A stretch of 64,000 bases of DNA. Origin: Pardosa pseudoannulata (taxonomy: Eukaryota; Arthropoda; Arachnida; Araneae; Lycosidae). Below are positions 35,640 through 47,110 of the stretch, piece by piece. The stretch covers positions 49,098,404-49,162,403 of the forward strand of contig CM063502.1 in assembly GCA_032207245.1 (NCBI GenBank), in the 5' to 3' direction. Positions within the stretch are counted from its first letter, which is position 1. Each line of letters opens with the position of its first letter. A program made the position numbers and the translations under genes. The notes under the pieces are model-generated. The model did no database searches, was not told the DNA's origin, and worked only from the letters and a program-made list of their open reading frames with translations.

Positions 35640-37310
35640 AGTGTTCTTTGAAGCGTTTACTATATTTAATGAAATATTATATTCTTAATTATGTTGAAAT
35701 TAGTAAAAAGTATTTATAATTCAATATGTATTGCTGTCCATCTGAATGCATTATATATAATACGGTATCATCTACTATGAAAAATAAAAAGTCTTTTTAA
35801 TTTGAAAATTGCTATTTTTTATATGTACACAGATTGTTTTGTGTCCTTTTTCTGTGTTGGTTCTATGGTTTTTTTCACGGGAAAAGATCTGTTTCGGAGG
35901 TTACTGAATGTAAGAAGTACAATGTCCAGCCATAGAAAGTGTCTCCTGTTTATTTGATGCAGGTGGTTTTAAAGGAATTCGGTGGGTGTCAAGCTACACT
36001 ATCCTCTCATTTTTTAGAGAGAAGGTGGTTAGTCAAGCTCAGTTCCCCCACAGTATTCTACTTAATGAATATTATGTGGTGAGGGGACTGTAAGATAAGT
36101 AGTCTTGTTGACCTCCAAATGCTTGAGCCCTCAAATTGTACTGTGATGACAACTTCCAATACTGGCCACGGATATTAAGTTTAAATCCTGATTGAAAAAT
36201 CATTATTATTTTATATGTAGGCATTCATTGTAACTTATCTAAGTACTACAAGTGAAATAATCCTTTTACTTTATTTAAATTCTGCATAAGTAATAACATT
36301 GTCTATGTTTATATTCTGCATTTTGCAACTGGGTCATTCCATATGAAATGAGCAAAAACAAAGAAAGTATAGCCACATAGGAACAAATTTTATCTGTTTC
36401 AGTGTATGCAAAAATAATTAAATTATTTTCGAAAATAGATTCAAAATTAACTCGCGAGGACGTGAGGCCCGAGCGTTATAAAAACATTCCACACAAAATC
36501 ACCCGATAGAAATCAACTTCCCAAATTTTCATTAGCTGTCTTATAGGTCTTATGGACCCTAATAATACGCATTTCCGCAATTTTCTCTGAATATTTTTCT
36601 CATAAAAATATACTTTTAGTTGATTCGGGCAGCAGCGACCCAGTGCATGCGCATACACTTTTGCATTTTTATTTAGTATTTGTTCAGTGGCGAGGAGTTG
36701 TCAAAAACACATCGCTATGTGATTAAAATGATGAAATATAAAGATTTGATTCAAGTTTCTAACTTGTTTGTGTCTTATATTTGTGCTTTCGGAATGCTAA
36801 TAAAAGAAATCTGCAGTCTAAAATACTTTTAAAAATTGATATTTCAAATCATCCGAAATATATTTTAAAATTTTAATAAAGTATTTTATGTAATACGGAT
36901 TTTCTGTTCATTATCAAAATCAATTTTGTTTGTATTTGGCTGAGAAATGTTGCACCAAGTCACCGACGCTCGGTGCGAGTCCCAGCGGATTAACTCCTTA
37001 ATTGGTTTGCCAGTACGGTCTACTAATAGTTTGCCTTATCTGGTTTGGCCTCATGGAGTATGGGCATGTATATTATCCTCCTTGTTGGGATTTGCCCGTA
37101 TTTTTAATTGATTAAAAGCTCGTATTATTAATTATAATATCATTAAAAAGAATAATTTAATATCAGCAAAAGCTTTTTCATGTCATTGAAAAGCTTTTAA
37201 ACTAGTTTTTTCTTTATAGTTACAGGAAGTCGAAAATATTTGGCATTCTTTTTTCTTTATATGTTTGTTGTACAGCAGAGAATTCGAAGAGTCTTAGTCA
37301 TGGATGATAT
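35640..37310. other. Non-coding stretch
   Basis: No supported gene. A segment near 36960-37100 contains tRNA-like phrases (GGTGCGAGTCCCAG, GCCAGTACGGTCTACTAA) and could be a decayed SINE of another family. Confidence 0.35.
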
Positions 37311-37320
37311 GATAGACGAT

Positions 37321-37502
37321 AGCCGAGCGATGGCAGATTGGTTAGGGTGCTGGCCTTCGGTATCGAGTTCGTGGGTTCGGATCCCGTTGTGGCATGGATG
37401 TTCGTAGATGTTCGGAATCGACTTTAAGCAGTAGGTCCCGTTGTCATTAGCCCTCGTGTTGCAAAAAGTAGACCGTAGCACTCAAAAACCAAACCATAGC
37501 AA
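37321..37502 (+). repeat. tRNA-derived SINE, full copy with TSD
   Basis: Plus orientation: a tRNA-like head GCCGAGCGATGGCAGATTGG with A box, GGTTAGGGTGCTGG, B box GGGTTCGGATCCCG, then the unrelated body (ATGGATGTTCGTAGATGTTC .. CATTAGCCCTCGTGTTGCAA) and a CCAAACCA tail. GATAGACGAT (37311-37320) and GATAGACTAT (37503-37512) form a 10 bp TSD with one mismatch. Confidence 0.92.
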
Positions 37503-37512
37503 GATAGACTAT

Positions 37513-38951
37513 AATACTTTATTATTACATGTTTCTGGGAATTCTGACACCAAATTCAGAACTGTCTTGTAATGTCCTCGGTTAACCTGCAGATAACAAG
37601 TGTAGTGAATTCAGCTCTGATGAAGGTTTGATTATCGAAGTTGATGTTTGAAACCCACTTTCTCTGAGTACCCTGTTTAATTTTACCAGTATTCCAGCTG
37701 TACATATAAACGTTGATGGTGTTTCTACTGTTCTAGTTTTTTACTTTTTCCAGAATTTCAAGGTTTCAGTCAAACGGACCTTGCACAAAGGCTGAATGAA
37801 GTTCAGTTTGAATACTTTGAGTTCGATAACTTTAAAACTACTTAAAGTTCACAAAGTTTTATCATCAGTGCATGCCTCTGAAAACTGGCCTATGCATTTA
37901 TATCCTCATAACAATTTCAAAACATTATAGTAAATCTTAACTTGGTTGAAAAAAATGAGAATTTTGTTAATTCTGAGAAAATTAAAATGGTCTGCTGACT
38001 AAAAGAATTTAAAAAAAAACTTTGGTTTTAATGCCAGATAGACTTTTAGGTATGATTAAAAGGTTACTAAAGTTTGGATGTTACCTTTTATTTTTTTCAT
38101 CATGAAAACAATTTAGAAGCATAAGATAACTCATGGCTTCTTATTTTAAAATCATTTTAAATTTAAATGTAAGAGATATCAGACATAAATGATGCTTTAC
38201 AGAAATATAAGTCAATATATAATACATCTTATAATAGAAAAAAATAGAGCCTGAATTTTAAGTTGCAAATTACGAAAATGTTAGTATTTTCCTCGTGTGC
38301 TATGCCTTTCAAATAATTATAACCATTAGAAGGAGACACTATATGTGTTCTAAATGATACCCCAAATTTATTTTTTACTTGAAACTGTAATCTAGACGAA
38401 TATATATAATCAATCAGATTTATAAAAGCTCATAGTACTGGACATACATTTCTTAATAGAATAACCTAAACAAAAACTAATTTCAATATACCCATCAACA
38501 AGAAAGGTACAAGGATTAAATAACAAAATCTATTTGAGTTGCAAAATGCAAATAATTATAATTATTGTCATGGTATCAAATATTGTATTTCTATTTATTA
38601 ACTGTTACATTTAAATAATACCTTTAAAATCGATTATTATTCTTGTTAATATCCAAAACTAATAAACATTTTAATCCTTTCATTCCAACAAAACCTTCAC
38701 AAGACTGAACTTTCAAATCTGGTTTGAATGTAAATGTTTGAGATAATATTCCCTACTGATATACCTAACAACTATGGGAGATTTTTGCAACTTGCTTTTG
38801 TTTTGCACTTGAATTTTGCTTCTCTTTCACTGGATAATCTCTTACGTTTTAATGTTCTTACTTGTCCACAAGAGTAGAGAATTTCAGCCAAAGGAATTCC
38901 TAATAAAGTAAAAATATTTTAAAACTATATGAGGTTTGCCGTTTTGTCTGT
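37513..38951. other. A+T-rich non-coding stretch
   Basis: No supported gene or repeat. Confidence 0.4.
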
Positions 38952-38963
38952 TTCCTTAGTTTG

Positions 38964-39131
38964 TTGGGAGCACTACGGTCTACTTTTTTACAACACGAGG
39001 GCTAATGAGACCGGGACCTACTGCTTAAAGCCGATTCCGAACGGCTACGAACACCCATGCCTCAGTGGGACTCGAACCCACGAACTCCGGATCCGAAGGT
39101 TAGTGCCCTAACCATTCGGCCATCGTTCGGC
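38964..39131 (-). repeat. tRNA-derived SINE with 12 bp TSD
   Basis: Complete copy with B box complement (GGGACTCGAACCCACG). TTCCTTAGTTTG flanks it exactly at 38952-38963 and 39132-39143. Its tail is short (TTGG only). Confidence 0.93.
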
Positions 39132-39221
39132 TTCCTTAGTTTGGAGACAGGCATTTGCAAGTCTACACAAACTGATTTTTCTAATGATATAGACATAATT
39201 TATTTTCTTGAATGCATAATA

Positions 39222-39222
<1 letters not shown>

Positions 39223-39284
<62 letters not shown>
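39223..39284. repeat. (TA)n microsatellite
   Basis: About 30 TA units. Confidence 0.97.
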
Positions 39285-39285
<1 letters not shown>

Positions 39286-39790
39286 AATAATTTTGCCTTT
39301 TTTTTTTTACTTTTTCAATCAAACACATGTTATCATTAAAATTTAAGTATTGACTTACTTTTTCAAATGAGTTTAAATATCAGCGTGTTGTTTGTTCACA
39401 AGTGGAATACTAATATTGAGATTACGATATATTTTGAAGTTCTTAACAATATAAAATTAATAATTAGGATTATATTTCCAAATATTTCCTACTATTCCTA
39501 TTCGAAAATCCTGCATGGGGGACGACCCTAAGGTTTCAGGAGTACATTTGAGGCATTCCGATGTTCATCAAATATAATCTAACGATGTTTCTTTGAATGA
39601 AGTTAAAATTATCCCGAAATTCCGACATGGGCACATGAAAATATATAAACTGTACATGATATTAATTCTTAGTATTAAAAACAGAAGTGTAATTAAAGAA
39701 AAAAGCATAATTTTGATAGAAAATGAACAAGTTAAAATTTTTTACCGATGTATTATAAATATGATTCACCTTGAAGATTTGCCCCCCTCC

Positions 39791-39815
39791 CAAAAAAAAA
39801 AAAAAAAAAAAAAAT
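39791..39815. repeat. Poly(A) tract
   Basis: About 24 A after CCCCCCTCCC; no retroposed body recognised. Confidence 0.9.
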
Positions 39816-40295
39816 CGCAATTTCTTCTGGTTGCACATCAATAATGCGATAAATTGCTAAGAGTACTTGTCAATTTGCTCTCATTCGTCGAATACTGTTT
39901 GCACCTACTGTTTAACTCAACTTCAACATGCGTGATAACTTTCCGGTCAGAAAAGGTCCCAAGCTTTACACCTGAACAGCACAATAAATGTCCAGAGAGA
40001 AGATACTCTTCCTACCCCCAAGCATTCCTAAACCACTTTCTTATTTCCTAATGTAAGAGGGTCCCTGTTGTTGTTGTTTTTATCTGTTGTTAAATCTAGG
40101 AGGGTTTACTGACTATCGTAGCCAGCTTAATTTTTGAATGATATTAGCTTCTGCACTGGTATTTTTCTTTATTTCTAACATTTCACCATAAAAATAAGGG
40201 AATGTAAATATACCGGTTTAATATTTAATATTGCTACGTAGTTAAAATTGTTGAATAATTATTTCCAAATATACATCTTTAAATTAACATCGCTG

Positions 40296-40663
40296 AAAGA
40301 TAATTGAATGGGTAGAGTGCTGTTCTTAGATGCAGCTCTTAGTAGTTTTGAAGTCCACTGCTGGTATGGATGTACGTAGCCGATTGGTTTGGTTTGGTTT
40401 GGTTTGGAGTGCTACGGCCTACTTTTTGCAACACGAGGGCTAATGAGACCGGGACCTACAGCTTAAAGCCGATTCCGAACGGCTACGAACATCCATGCCA
40501 TAGTGGGATTCGAACCCACGAACTCAGGTACCGAAGGCCAGCACCCTAACCAATCGGCCATCGTTCGGCCTGCGTAGCCGATTGGAAGACAGTAGGTCCC
40601 GGTATTAATAGCCCTCGTGTAAAAAAAAATAGTATTTCGTAGCCCTCCAAACCAAACTAAATC
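40296..40663 (+). repeat. Older tRNA-derived SINE, interrupted by a younger SINE
   Basis: The head remnant (GAATGGGTAGAGTGCTG.., ATGGATGTACGTAGCCGATTGG) lies before 40388. The body and tail (GTAGGTCCCGGTATTAATAG, CCCTCGTGT, CCAAACCAAACT) resume at 40573. The break coincides with the TSD of the SINE at 40388-40572. Confidence 0.88.
40388..40572 (-). repeat. tRNA-derived SINE nested in older SINE, 13 bp TSD
   Basis: Complete copy with (GGTTT)3-type tail, GAGTGCTACGGCCTAC, B box complement GGGATTCGAACCCACG and head end CGGCCATCGTTCGGCC. CGTAGCCGATTGG is duplicated exactly at 40375-40387 and 40573-40585. It is the youngest-looking SINE in the window. Confidence 0.95.
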
Positions 40664-40702
40664 ACCACGTAAAAAGGACTGTTACAAATAAGTAAAAATA
40701 TA

Positions 40703-42218
40703 AACTGGTGTGCAAAACTTAAGCAACAGGTGGGTTTTGTGTCATAACTCCACGAGAAATCATCTGAGAGACGTGAAATTCAGATATGAGGGAGAGTATT
40801 ATGTACGTAAAGGATGAAGAAAGCATCAGCGCTGAAATAGGAATACAATGCATACAGTATGGAATCAAACAAAAGCAAGCTTTATTGAACGCATGGTATC
40901 TTGACTCATGATTGTTTATACAAGAGAAAGAACAACAAGCAGATGCTTCTCAATATGGAATATATCCTCCCTTAGATGCAATGGTTGCTTCACACCATCT
41001 CCGCATACTCAGAACCAGCTGGTCCAACATTTCTTGCGGTAGGAGTGCTCATTTCGCAATCAGCATTTGTTTGAGTAGTTGGGTGTTCTCCGGAGGATGT
41101 AAGCGTACTGCAATGCTTCTCCCCAAAGCATCCCACACATGTTCAATGGGATTTAAATCAGGGGAGCTGGCCAATCCATTCGAGTGATATCTTCACTTTC
41201 CAGTAGCTCCTCAACAGCACGAGTGCGATGTAGCCGTACATTGTCTGCATTACTGTGGGCAGATGTTTTTACAAAGGGGGCCTATTCTCACGCTATCCTG
41301 AACGCTGCCTCCCGTTGCAAGTTGCCACGGAAGCCACCGTTTACAGTGGCGTAGAGATCACAAAAACTAGACAACTGCTCAATGGAGTCGTGTCCTCTTT
41401 ACGGATGAGAGTTGGTTCAATACCAGAAGCGATTCTCAACGCGTTTTGATTTGGAGAGAGGTCGGGACCTGGTTTTATCCTAAACATCAATGAAAGACAT
41501 CGTTACGGTGGTCCTGGAGTTCTTGTCTTGGGAGACATTATTTTGAACGGGCGAACTGAGCTCCATGTTTTCGACAGAGGTTCTGTAACCGGGGATCGCT
41601 ATTGTACTCCTTCCCCATGTGCGTCTGTTGTGAGGTGCCATTGGCCCAGACCTCATTTTTATAGCTGGCAATGCACGGCACCATCGGACTCTGGCTGTTG
41701 AGGAGCTACTGGAAAGTGAAAATATTACTCGAATGGATTGGCCACCATACTCCCTTGATTTAAATCCCATCGAACATATGTGGGAGGCTTTGGGGAGACA
41801 CATTGGAGAACGCTTACATCCTCCGGAGAACACCCAACTACTCAAACAGATGCTGATTGCGGAATAGGTACTCCTACCGCAAGAAATGTTGGACCAGCTG
41901 GTTCTTAGTATGCGGAGATGGTGTGAAGCAACCATTGCATGTAAGGGAGGGCATATCAAATATTAACAAACATCTGCTTGTTGTTCTTCCTCTTGGGTAG
42001 ACAATCATGAGTCACGATCCTATGCGTTCAATAAATCTTGTTTTTGTTAGATTCCATACCATACGCATTATATTCTTTTTTCAGCGCCGATGTTTTCGTC
42101 ATCCTTTACGTACATAATGCTCTCCCTCTCAGATCTCCCCGAGAAATCATCTCTAAGAAGATTTTTCACGGAGTTATTGCAAAAAACCCACCTGTTGCTT
42201 AAGATTTGTACACCAGAG
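40703..42218. mobile_element. Tc1-like element rearranged into a long inverted repeat
   Basis: TA dinucleotides flank the element at 40701-40702 and 42219-42220. The ends read ACTGGTGTGCAAAACTTAAG and, inverted, CTGGTGTACAAATCTTAAG. The inversion extends far beyond a TIR: 40703 to ~41255 as a whole is the diverged inverted copy of ~41660-42218, including the 3' part of the transposase gene. Between the arms lies a single-copy stretch with the middle of the transposase. The N-terminal DNA-binding part is missing, so this is a fold-back derivative. Confidence 0.9.
41320..41970 (+). pseudogene. Tc1 transposase, C-terminal two thirds, broken
   Basis: Successive plus-strand frames give WSRVLFTDESWF (catalytic Asp in TDES), then VLIWREVGTWFYPKH. 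After a frameshift near 41490 come NERHRYGGPGVLVLGDI, a degraded NARHHRTLAVEEL block in which the usual QDNARPH Asp is lost, WPPYSLDLNPIEHMWEALG with the last catalytic acid (E of NPIE), and a C-terminal helix region broken by a stop (LIAE*). The DDE fold is therefore recognisable but non-functional. A second, inverted copy of the C-terminal portion lies at 40912-41255 and retains the DNVRLH Asp. Confidence 0.9.
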
Positions 42219-42589
42219 TAAATAAAATACTTATATCTAAATTTTATTTTTAAAACTCTTGCAAGTAACTTTTTAGGGGAGTTATTAAGTTATTCTTATT
42301 GATGCAATCAGCATATTTTATTTCAATTTCAATTAAATATCTTTTAAGAAATTTATTAAAAATAAAAATGTTTACCTGTGCTGTAGTAGTTTTTCATTAA
42401 TAAGGAGTTATTAATGATCCACTCATAAGTATAGAATTAATACTCAGTAACATAGTTTGATTAAAATCATAAAGGTACTTTAATGAAGATGTTTGTACAT
42501 ACTATATTATGCATGTACCCTTTTATTACTTTTAATGGATTACAAATTAAATTTCTTTCAATTTTAACCCTTGTTTACGAAGTTGCTCT

Positions 42590-42770
42590 TGGCCGAATGG
42601 ATCGGTTGATCCTGTTTGTTACCAGAGTTCACCGGTTTGAATCTCACTGCTTTAATGGATGATCGTAGCCGTCCGGAATTGATTAGAAGTAGTAGCACCT
42701 GGTCTCAATATCCTCGTGTTAAGAAGAGGTAGAATGTAGTGCTCTAAACAAATCAGAAAACAAACCAAAA
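42590..42770 (+). repeat. tRNA-derived SINE, diverged
   Basis: GGCCGAATGGATCGGTTGAT, B box CACCGGTTTGAATCTCAC, the body GATCGTAGCCGTCCGG.., CTCGTGTTAAGAAG and the tail AAACAAACCAAAA follow family order. TSD not identified. Confidence 0.85.
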
Positions 42771-42839
42771 TCTTTGTTTAGTCTTTTCTTTATATAGAAA
42801 TTAAAAATTTCCTATTACAGAAATAATTTATGCATGTCC

Positions 42840-43730
42840 CCTCCTAGTTCTGGCTGTTACCTCACTGTGGTGGAGGGCTGTTCCTGGGCGGAATGAACGA
42901 AGTATGTCGGAGGGTTTTCTCCTGGTATGGTCACCCTAGGTGTGAAGGCCATTCCATTATGCCCAGCTTATACAGTCAGGCACCCTGGACTAAGTCAGTG
43001 CCTTTGGAGTCAGTTGATCATTTGGTGCCCAAGGTCTTTTGGTCAATTGAAGCTGCTCCTTTCCCATCATAAGGAATCCCGACTTTTGTTTGGTTTTTAT
43101 ATCAGAGCTTATTGTTATCAGGAAAGGTTTGCAATAAGCATATCAAATTGAGAGACAATTACATGATGTCTGTATTTTGACTGACAGTCGTGCTTCAAAC
43201 AGAAACCTATCTAGACAGGGGACAAGAAAAGCCTGGACATTTTAGATCTTCTCATTCGGCTTTCTTGTGGATACACTGTCCATTTTCAATGGATCCCCTC
43301 TCATGTTGGGGTCGACGGAAATGAAAGGGCCAACTAACTAGCCAGGACGACTGCTGAGGAGGTGGTGAGCCCTTGTGGAGCTCTCACGTATAACGAGATC
43401 TCCTCCTTTAAGAAGATGGAATTAAACTGACTTGGAAGGATTCCTACCGATCACCTGTGGTATATTGGAAGATGTCCGGACGGTTCCATTAGGCTTTCGC
43501 CTAGAAAATATCAAATGGCCTTCTCGCGTTTCTTGATTGGTCATATCAAAGCACTCACTTTCAAGCAGGGAGAGAAGATCTTTCCTGAGTGACATTCGTT
43601 AAAAGCTGGCTGACAGAGTGATCCCTGCCCATATTTTAGTTTGCTTGGACTTTAAACAGGATGAGGTCCTTCAGGATCCTCTATTGTTTTTGAACTTTTT
43701 GTGTAGTTTTGGATTTATGGAAATTGTGAT
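42840..43730 (+). pseudogene. LINE RNase H / C-terminal relic
   Basis: Plus-strand frames give an RNase H end: LTDSRASNRNLSR, then HFQWIPSHVGVDGNERAN (the conserved IPSHVG..GNE(R)AD signature, last Asp replaced by Asn). The typical tail follows: LARTTAEEVVS, ALSRFLxGHIK-like AFSRFLIGHIKALTF, and PAHILVCLDFKQDEVLQDPL. Several frameshifts and stops. It resembles the superfamily of the LINE at 1-1240 but represents its 3' end. The part before 43130 is not clearly coding. Confidence 0.82.
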
Positions 43731-44789
43731 CCAGTTTACATGCATAATATGTAGCTTCGGATTCTCAGTCAACTCATTTGCACAATCTGGAAATTCCAAT
43801 ATCTTAATATTAATTGTCTACTTGATATAATAATTAAAAATAATCTACTGACACAAGCTACTGAAATTTTTGTGGCTCTTCCAACTTACATTTGCACATC
43901 TTTGTATTTTCCCCAGAAAATAAAAACACGAAACTTCTTATTACCATGTGAATTAATACTCACGTTGTTGTTAAATCTAAGATTTTTCTGTATCCAGTAG
44001 GGAAACATATACATAATAGTTCTCATGAAAGTGATTTTTTTTCGATTAATTAAAATTTCGTGTCTTGTAATTGAATGGCAAAATAATTGCATATTTCTGC
44101 TAAAACCTTGGAGGAGAAGTTCTTTGCCGAAATAAAAACCAGTCTTCTATAATATACTAAGACAGTTAAAAGCTAGTATGACAGTTAGAAATTTGCCATG
44201 TAATATCTATTTACTAATTTTCAGAGGTAAGATCATGTCTAAGATTAGCTAAGGTAAAAACTCTCCCCCCCCCTCTGTATGTGTTGATAGACGCTTCAAT
44301 GTATTAAGGTATGGTTGAGGTATGACAATTATCAATTTTTAACTCAAATAAATCAAAAGACTTGATAACACTGCTATCCTCCTTACGTTTAGAGTCAAAA
44401 TATAAAATTTAAAGTATTATTTGCTGAACTTTATAATTCAGAATAATTACAAATATAATGTTTTTTCAACGTGTAGCATTGCAGACACCAACTAGATATC
44501 TATTTAAATATATATTTGCTGTCTGGGTGGTTTTCTCTAATATAGTTATATTATAGACAAAAAGCATTAAAAGGGACGAATATTTACATAAATTTCAACA
44601 GAAGCAGTATTAGTAAAGGCAATGAATGCATATAAGGCAATAAGTAAAAAAAAAAAAACACATTTTAAGTATTTAGCACTGCGATGTGTTAATATAAACC
44701 TATCTATGACTATAAGAGTTTTGTTACAATTACTAAACACTTTTTTCTTAAATGGTGTCAACTACAACTATCATCCCCTATATAATAAT
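43731..44789. other. A+T-rich non-coding stretch
   Basis: No supported gene or repeat. Confidence 0.4.
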
Positions 44790-45430
44790 AGTTATCTGTC
44801 CGTCTGTCCTTGAGTTTATGAAGCCGTTGGACCTGGAATGGATAGAGACACCCGTATTGGATTCTTGATGACTTAGGGTTAGCAAATTTCAAAACGAGTA
44901 ACGTTTATCTTCCAAACTATCGACCCCATTCTAAAATAAATTGGTATAAATATTCTTCATATCACAGAGAAAAATAATATCGCCTTTAAATCGTCCGAAA
45001 TCTCCCCCTTCCTCCTTTTCGAGCATTTAATGCCATTATTTCGAGCCCTATTTTCCCCGGTTAAGAGCAGGCGATTAAATTTATTCTATTATAAGCAGAT
45101 GAAAATAACATTTTTTTTCTAGCATTATTACGTCATTCCTTTCACTATCTCATTTAATCATTTCTTATTTTAAATTATTTAAACATTGTCTGCATTATTT
45201 CATACGTTTTATCACTGAACTTAGATATTACGTATATAGTTTTCTTCTATATTTGGCTTAAATAATAGATTAGGTATATATGTGATAATTTTAAATTAAA
45301 TCATAGATTAGTTTTTGTTGTAATGAAAATTTTATCGCCGGCAATAACAACAAATTCTATCTATCTCCGGGCTGTAGTGGAAGTGATGGTTTCATTCCTT
45401 TAATTCCATTAATTACTGCTGCAAAAAAAT
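44790..45430 (+). mobile_element. Helitron-like non-autonomous repeat (family H), complete copy
   Basis: Starts A|TCCCCTATATAATAATAG followed by TTATCTGTCCGTCTGTCC, and ends near CCATTAATTACTGCTGCAAA. The start resembles Helitron 5' ends (TC..TATATAATAA) and its site fits an A/T target. A CTRR 3' terminus with hairpin is not convincingly present, so the class is tentative. The same ~640 bp sequence recurs at 63317-63958, and truncated copies occur in the 797 bp array from 58.5 kb on. Confidence 0.75.
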
Positions 45431-45431
45431 T

Positions 45432-45640
45432 GGGAAGAACTTAACGATAATTTCGACGTAGCTAAGAAATCTTTGAATTATCTTTCTAAATAAATTCAAC
45501 GTGATTCTAAACTGCATTCACAGTATCGGGAGACTTTAGAGGAGTATGAAGATAAACAAATTATTGAGCGTGTACCAGATAATTCTCAGCGAAAAACAAA
45601 CCATTTTTTTTCCTGCCTCATAGGGTACTTTTCAATTCTG
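45432..45640 (+). pseudogene. BEL/Pao LTR-retrotransposon pol fragment
   Basis: Plus-strand reading gives NDNFDVAKKSLNYLSK, a stop, then RDSKLHSQYRETLEEYEDKQ and IIERVPDNSQRK..FLPHRVLF. This is the segment just before the RT domain of BEL/Pao polyproteins (L-K-R-D..Y..V..EY...IIE+V ... LPHR.V). It carries one in-frame stop and one shift in a T run. No LTRs or other domains are present. It abuts the Helitron-like repeat directly. Confidence 0.85.
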
Positions 45641-46182
45641 AAAAATTAAAAATTTTATTGATCCCGTGATATGACGGGCTATATGCCAGTTTTAAGTATA
45701 AATTTAACCTCATTTTGATTAAAATATAATGCATTTATGTAACTGATTTAATAAAAGTCTTGAAAGGCAAAATCTATTTATAAAAAGATACAACTCTTAT
45801 GCCAGAAGAACTGCTTATGGGGTGGAAATGATCCCTTCTGTAATTTTAGTGTTAAATCGTGCTGCTTTAAAGTGTGGAGATGATTGATACGGCAGTTTGC
45901 ACGAAACACTTACATAACTACACAATAAAATACCTAGTGGAATTTGTCTCTATACATTCGTAGTAAGTTCGAGAAGAGTTGTGACAAGTGTGTGTGTGTG
46001 TGTGTGTGGGAGATATTGACAGCGAATATGCCCTGATATCGGCCGATGTGTAGTATCATAAAAACTGCCATGCATGGTTTTCAATCACAGGTTCAAGTAC
46101 TCTAGACGTGTCCTTTTAAAATGCAGTTTGTTGATAAAACAAACTTAGAGGCTTTCAACAAATTATGCAGATAGCTTGATGA

Positions 46183-46383
46183 CAGCAACGACTGGCTGTA
46201 ATTAAAATCTCACGAGAGCAGTTTGTTCAACAAGGCATTCTGGATGACTTATCTCTATTAAGTACAGAATCAGATGCATTACAAAAGAGTAGTTTTAGGA
46301 ACGAACAAAGACTTCGCAATTATAAAAGAAAGGGAGGGGGACATTTTTCAAATGTAAATGAAGTGGAAGTTTACAAAATTTAA
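46183..46383 (+). other. Coding-like ORF (66 codons), possible exon or pseudogene
   Basis: Open after a TGA and a usable acceptor (TTGATGACAG). It reads QQRLAVIKISREQFVQQGIL, then DDLSLLSTESDALQKSSFRN, then EQRLRNYKRKGGG, and ends VEVYKI plus TAA. The mix of charged residues and low I/N/Y/F content is unlike random translation here. It could be a last exon, a retrocopy or a transposon remnant. Family not recognised. Confidence 0.35.
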
Positions 46384-46639
46384 GATTATTTTCCACATTG
46401 TTCCCAGTTTTGTTTAATAAATATAAAATACAAATAATAATAAACTATGAATAAAAATTTTATTCTATGAAAAAAAAAAATTCATGATTTGTTATTATTT
46501 ATGTTTCAAATTACATGCATATGAGAGCTTCCAAATCTTAAGTGTTTAAGGCCTTTAAGAGTCTTAATCTGCTGATAGTTGTACTACAAAAGGCACACCT
46601 TCACGGCTTTCTATTTATTCACTTGTGTTCCACATTTTT

Positions 46640-46767
46640 TAAGTCATTCTGGATCCGACACACGCACTTCAAGCAAATCTAATACCTCAGGTATACAAAG
46701 TCCTTTGGAAGGCGTTACAATAATTCAGTGGGAAACACATATTGAAAAAATTACTGTTATTCTTTAA
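46640..46767 (+). other. Coding-like ORF tail (about 40 codons)
   Basis: Same strand, ~260 bp after the previous ORF: HSGSDTRTSSKSNTSGIQSP followed by LEGVTIIQWETHIEKI and a stop. A TTTTTTAAG acceptor-like site precedes it. The link to the previous ORF is speculation. Confidence 0.2.
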
Positions 46768-46959
46768 ATGTTGATAATTTAATTTAAGTTTTCTCAAAAA
46801 TTCTGTACAATTATCTTTATGTATACATTGAAAATGCTTAGACATTTTAAAGCGTACTAGATAAAAAGCAAAAACTTCCCCAGAAAAAACAACAGTTTAA
46901 AAAGTAAAATGCTCTGAAAATGGCGTTTTCGCCAAGAACAGTATGGAAGGCTTGTCGAT

Positions 46960-47110
46960 GCTCTTGCTGTTTATGAGAAAGGTCACCTTTGCACCAAGAT
47001 TTCATTCGTCTGAAAATGAGAAAAATCAATAAAAAGGCAGTTAATTCTCCCATTCCAGACATGTTATGTCTGAAACGGGGAAATGTGGTAGAGGTAGAAG
47101 CGAACGTATA
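46960..47110 (+). repeat. Unclassified interspersed repeat, copy 1
   Basis: CATTCGTCTGAAAATGAG, AAATCAATAAAAAGG, TCCCATTCCAGAC and TGTCTGAAACGGGG align in order with 49550-49670. The block CATTCCAGACATGTTATGTC looks palindromic around CATG. Confidence 0.6.

Noticed and set aside
37321..37400. tRNA gene
   Set aside because: A and B boxes are present, but the sequence continues into a shared SINE body with a CCAAA tail and TSDs. It is a SINE head, not a tRNA gene.
41480..41959. 159-residue minus-strand ORF
   Set aside because: Shadow of the Tc1 transposase, whose motifs (TDES, YSLDLNPIE) are on the plus strand.
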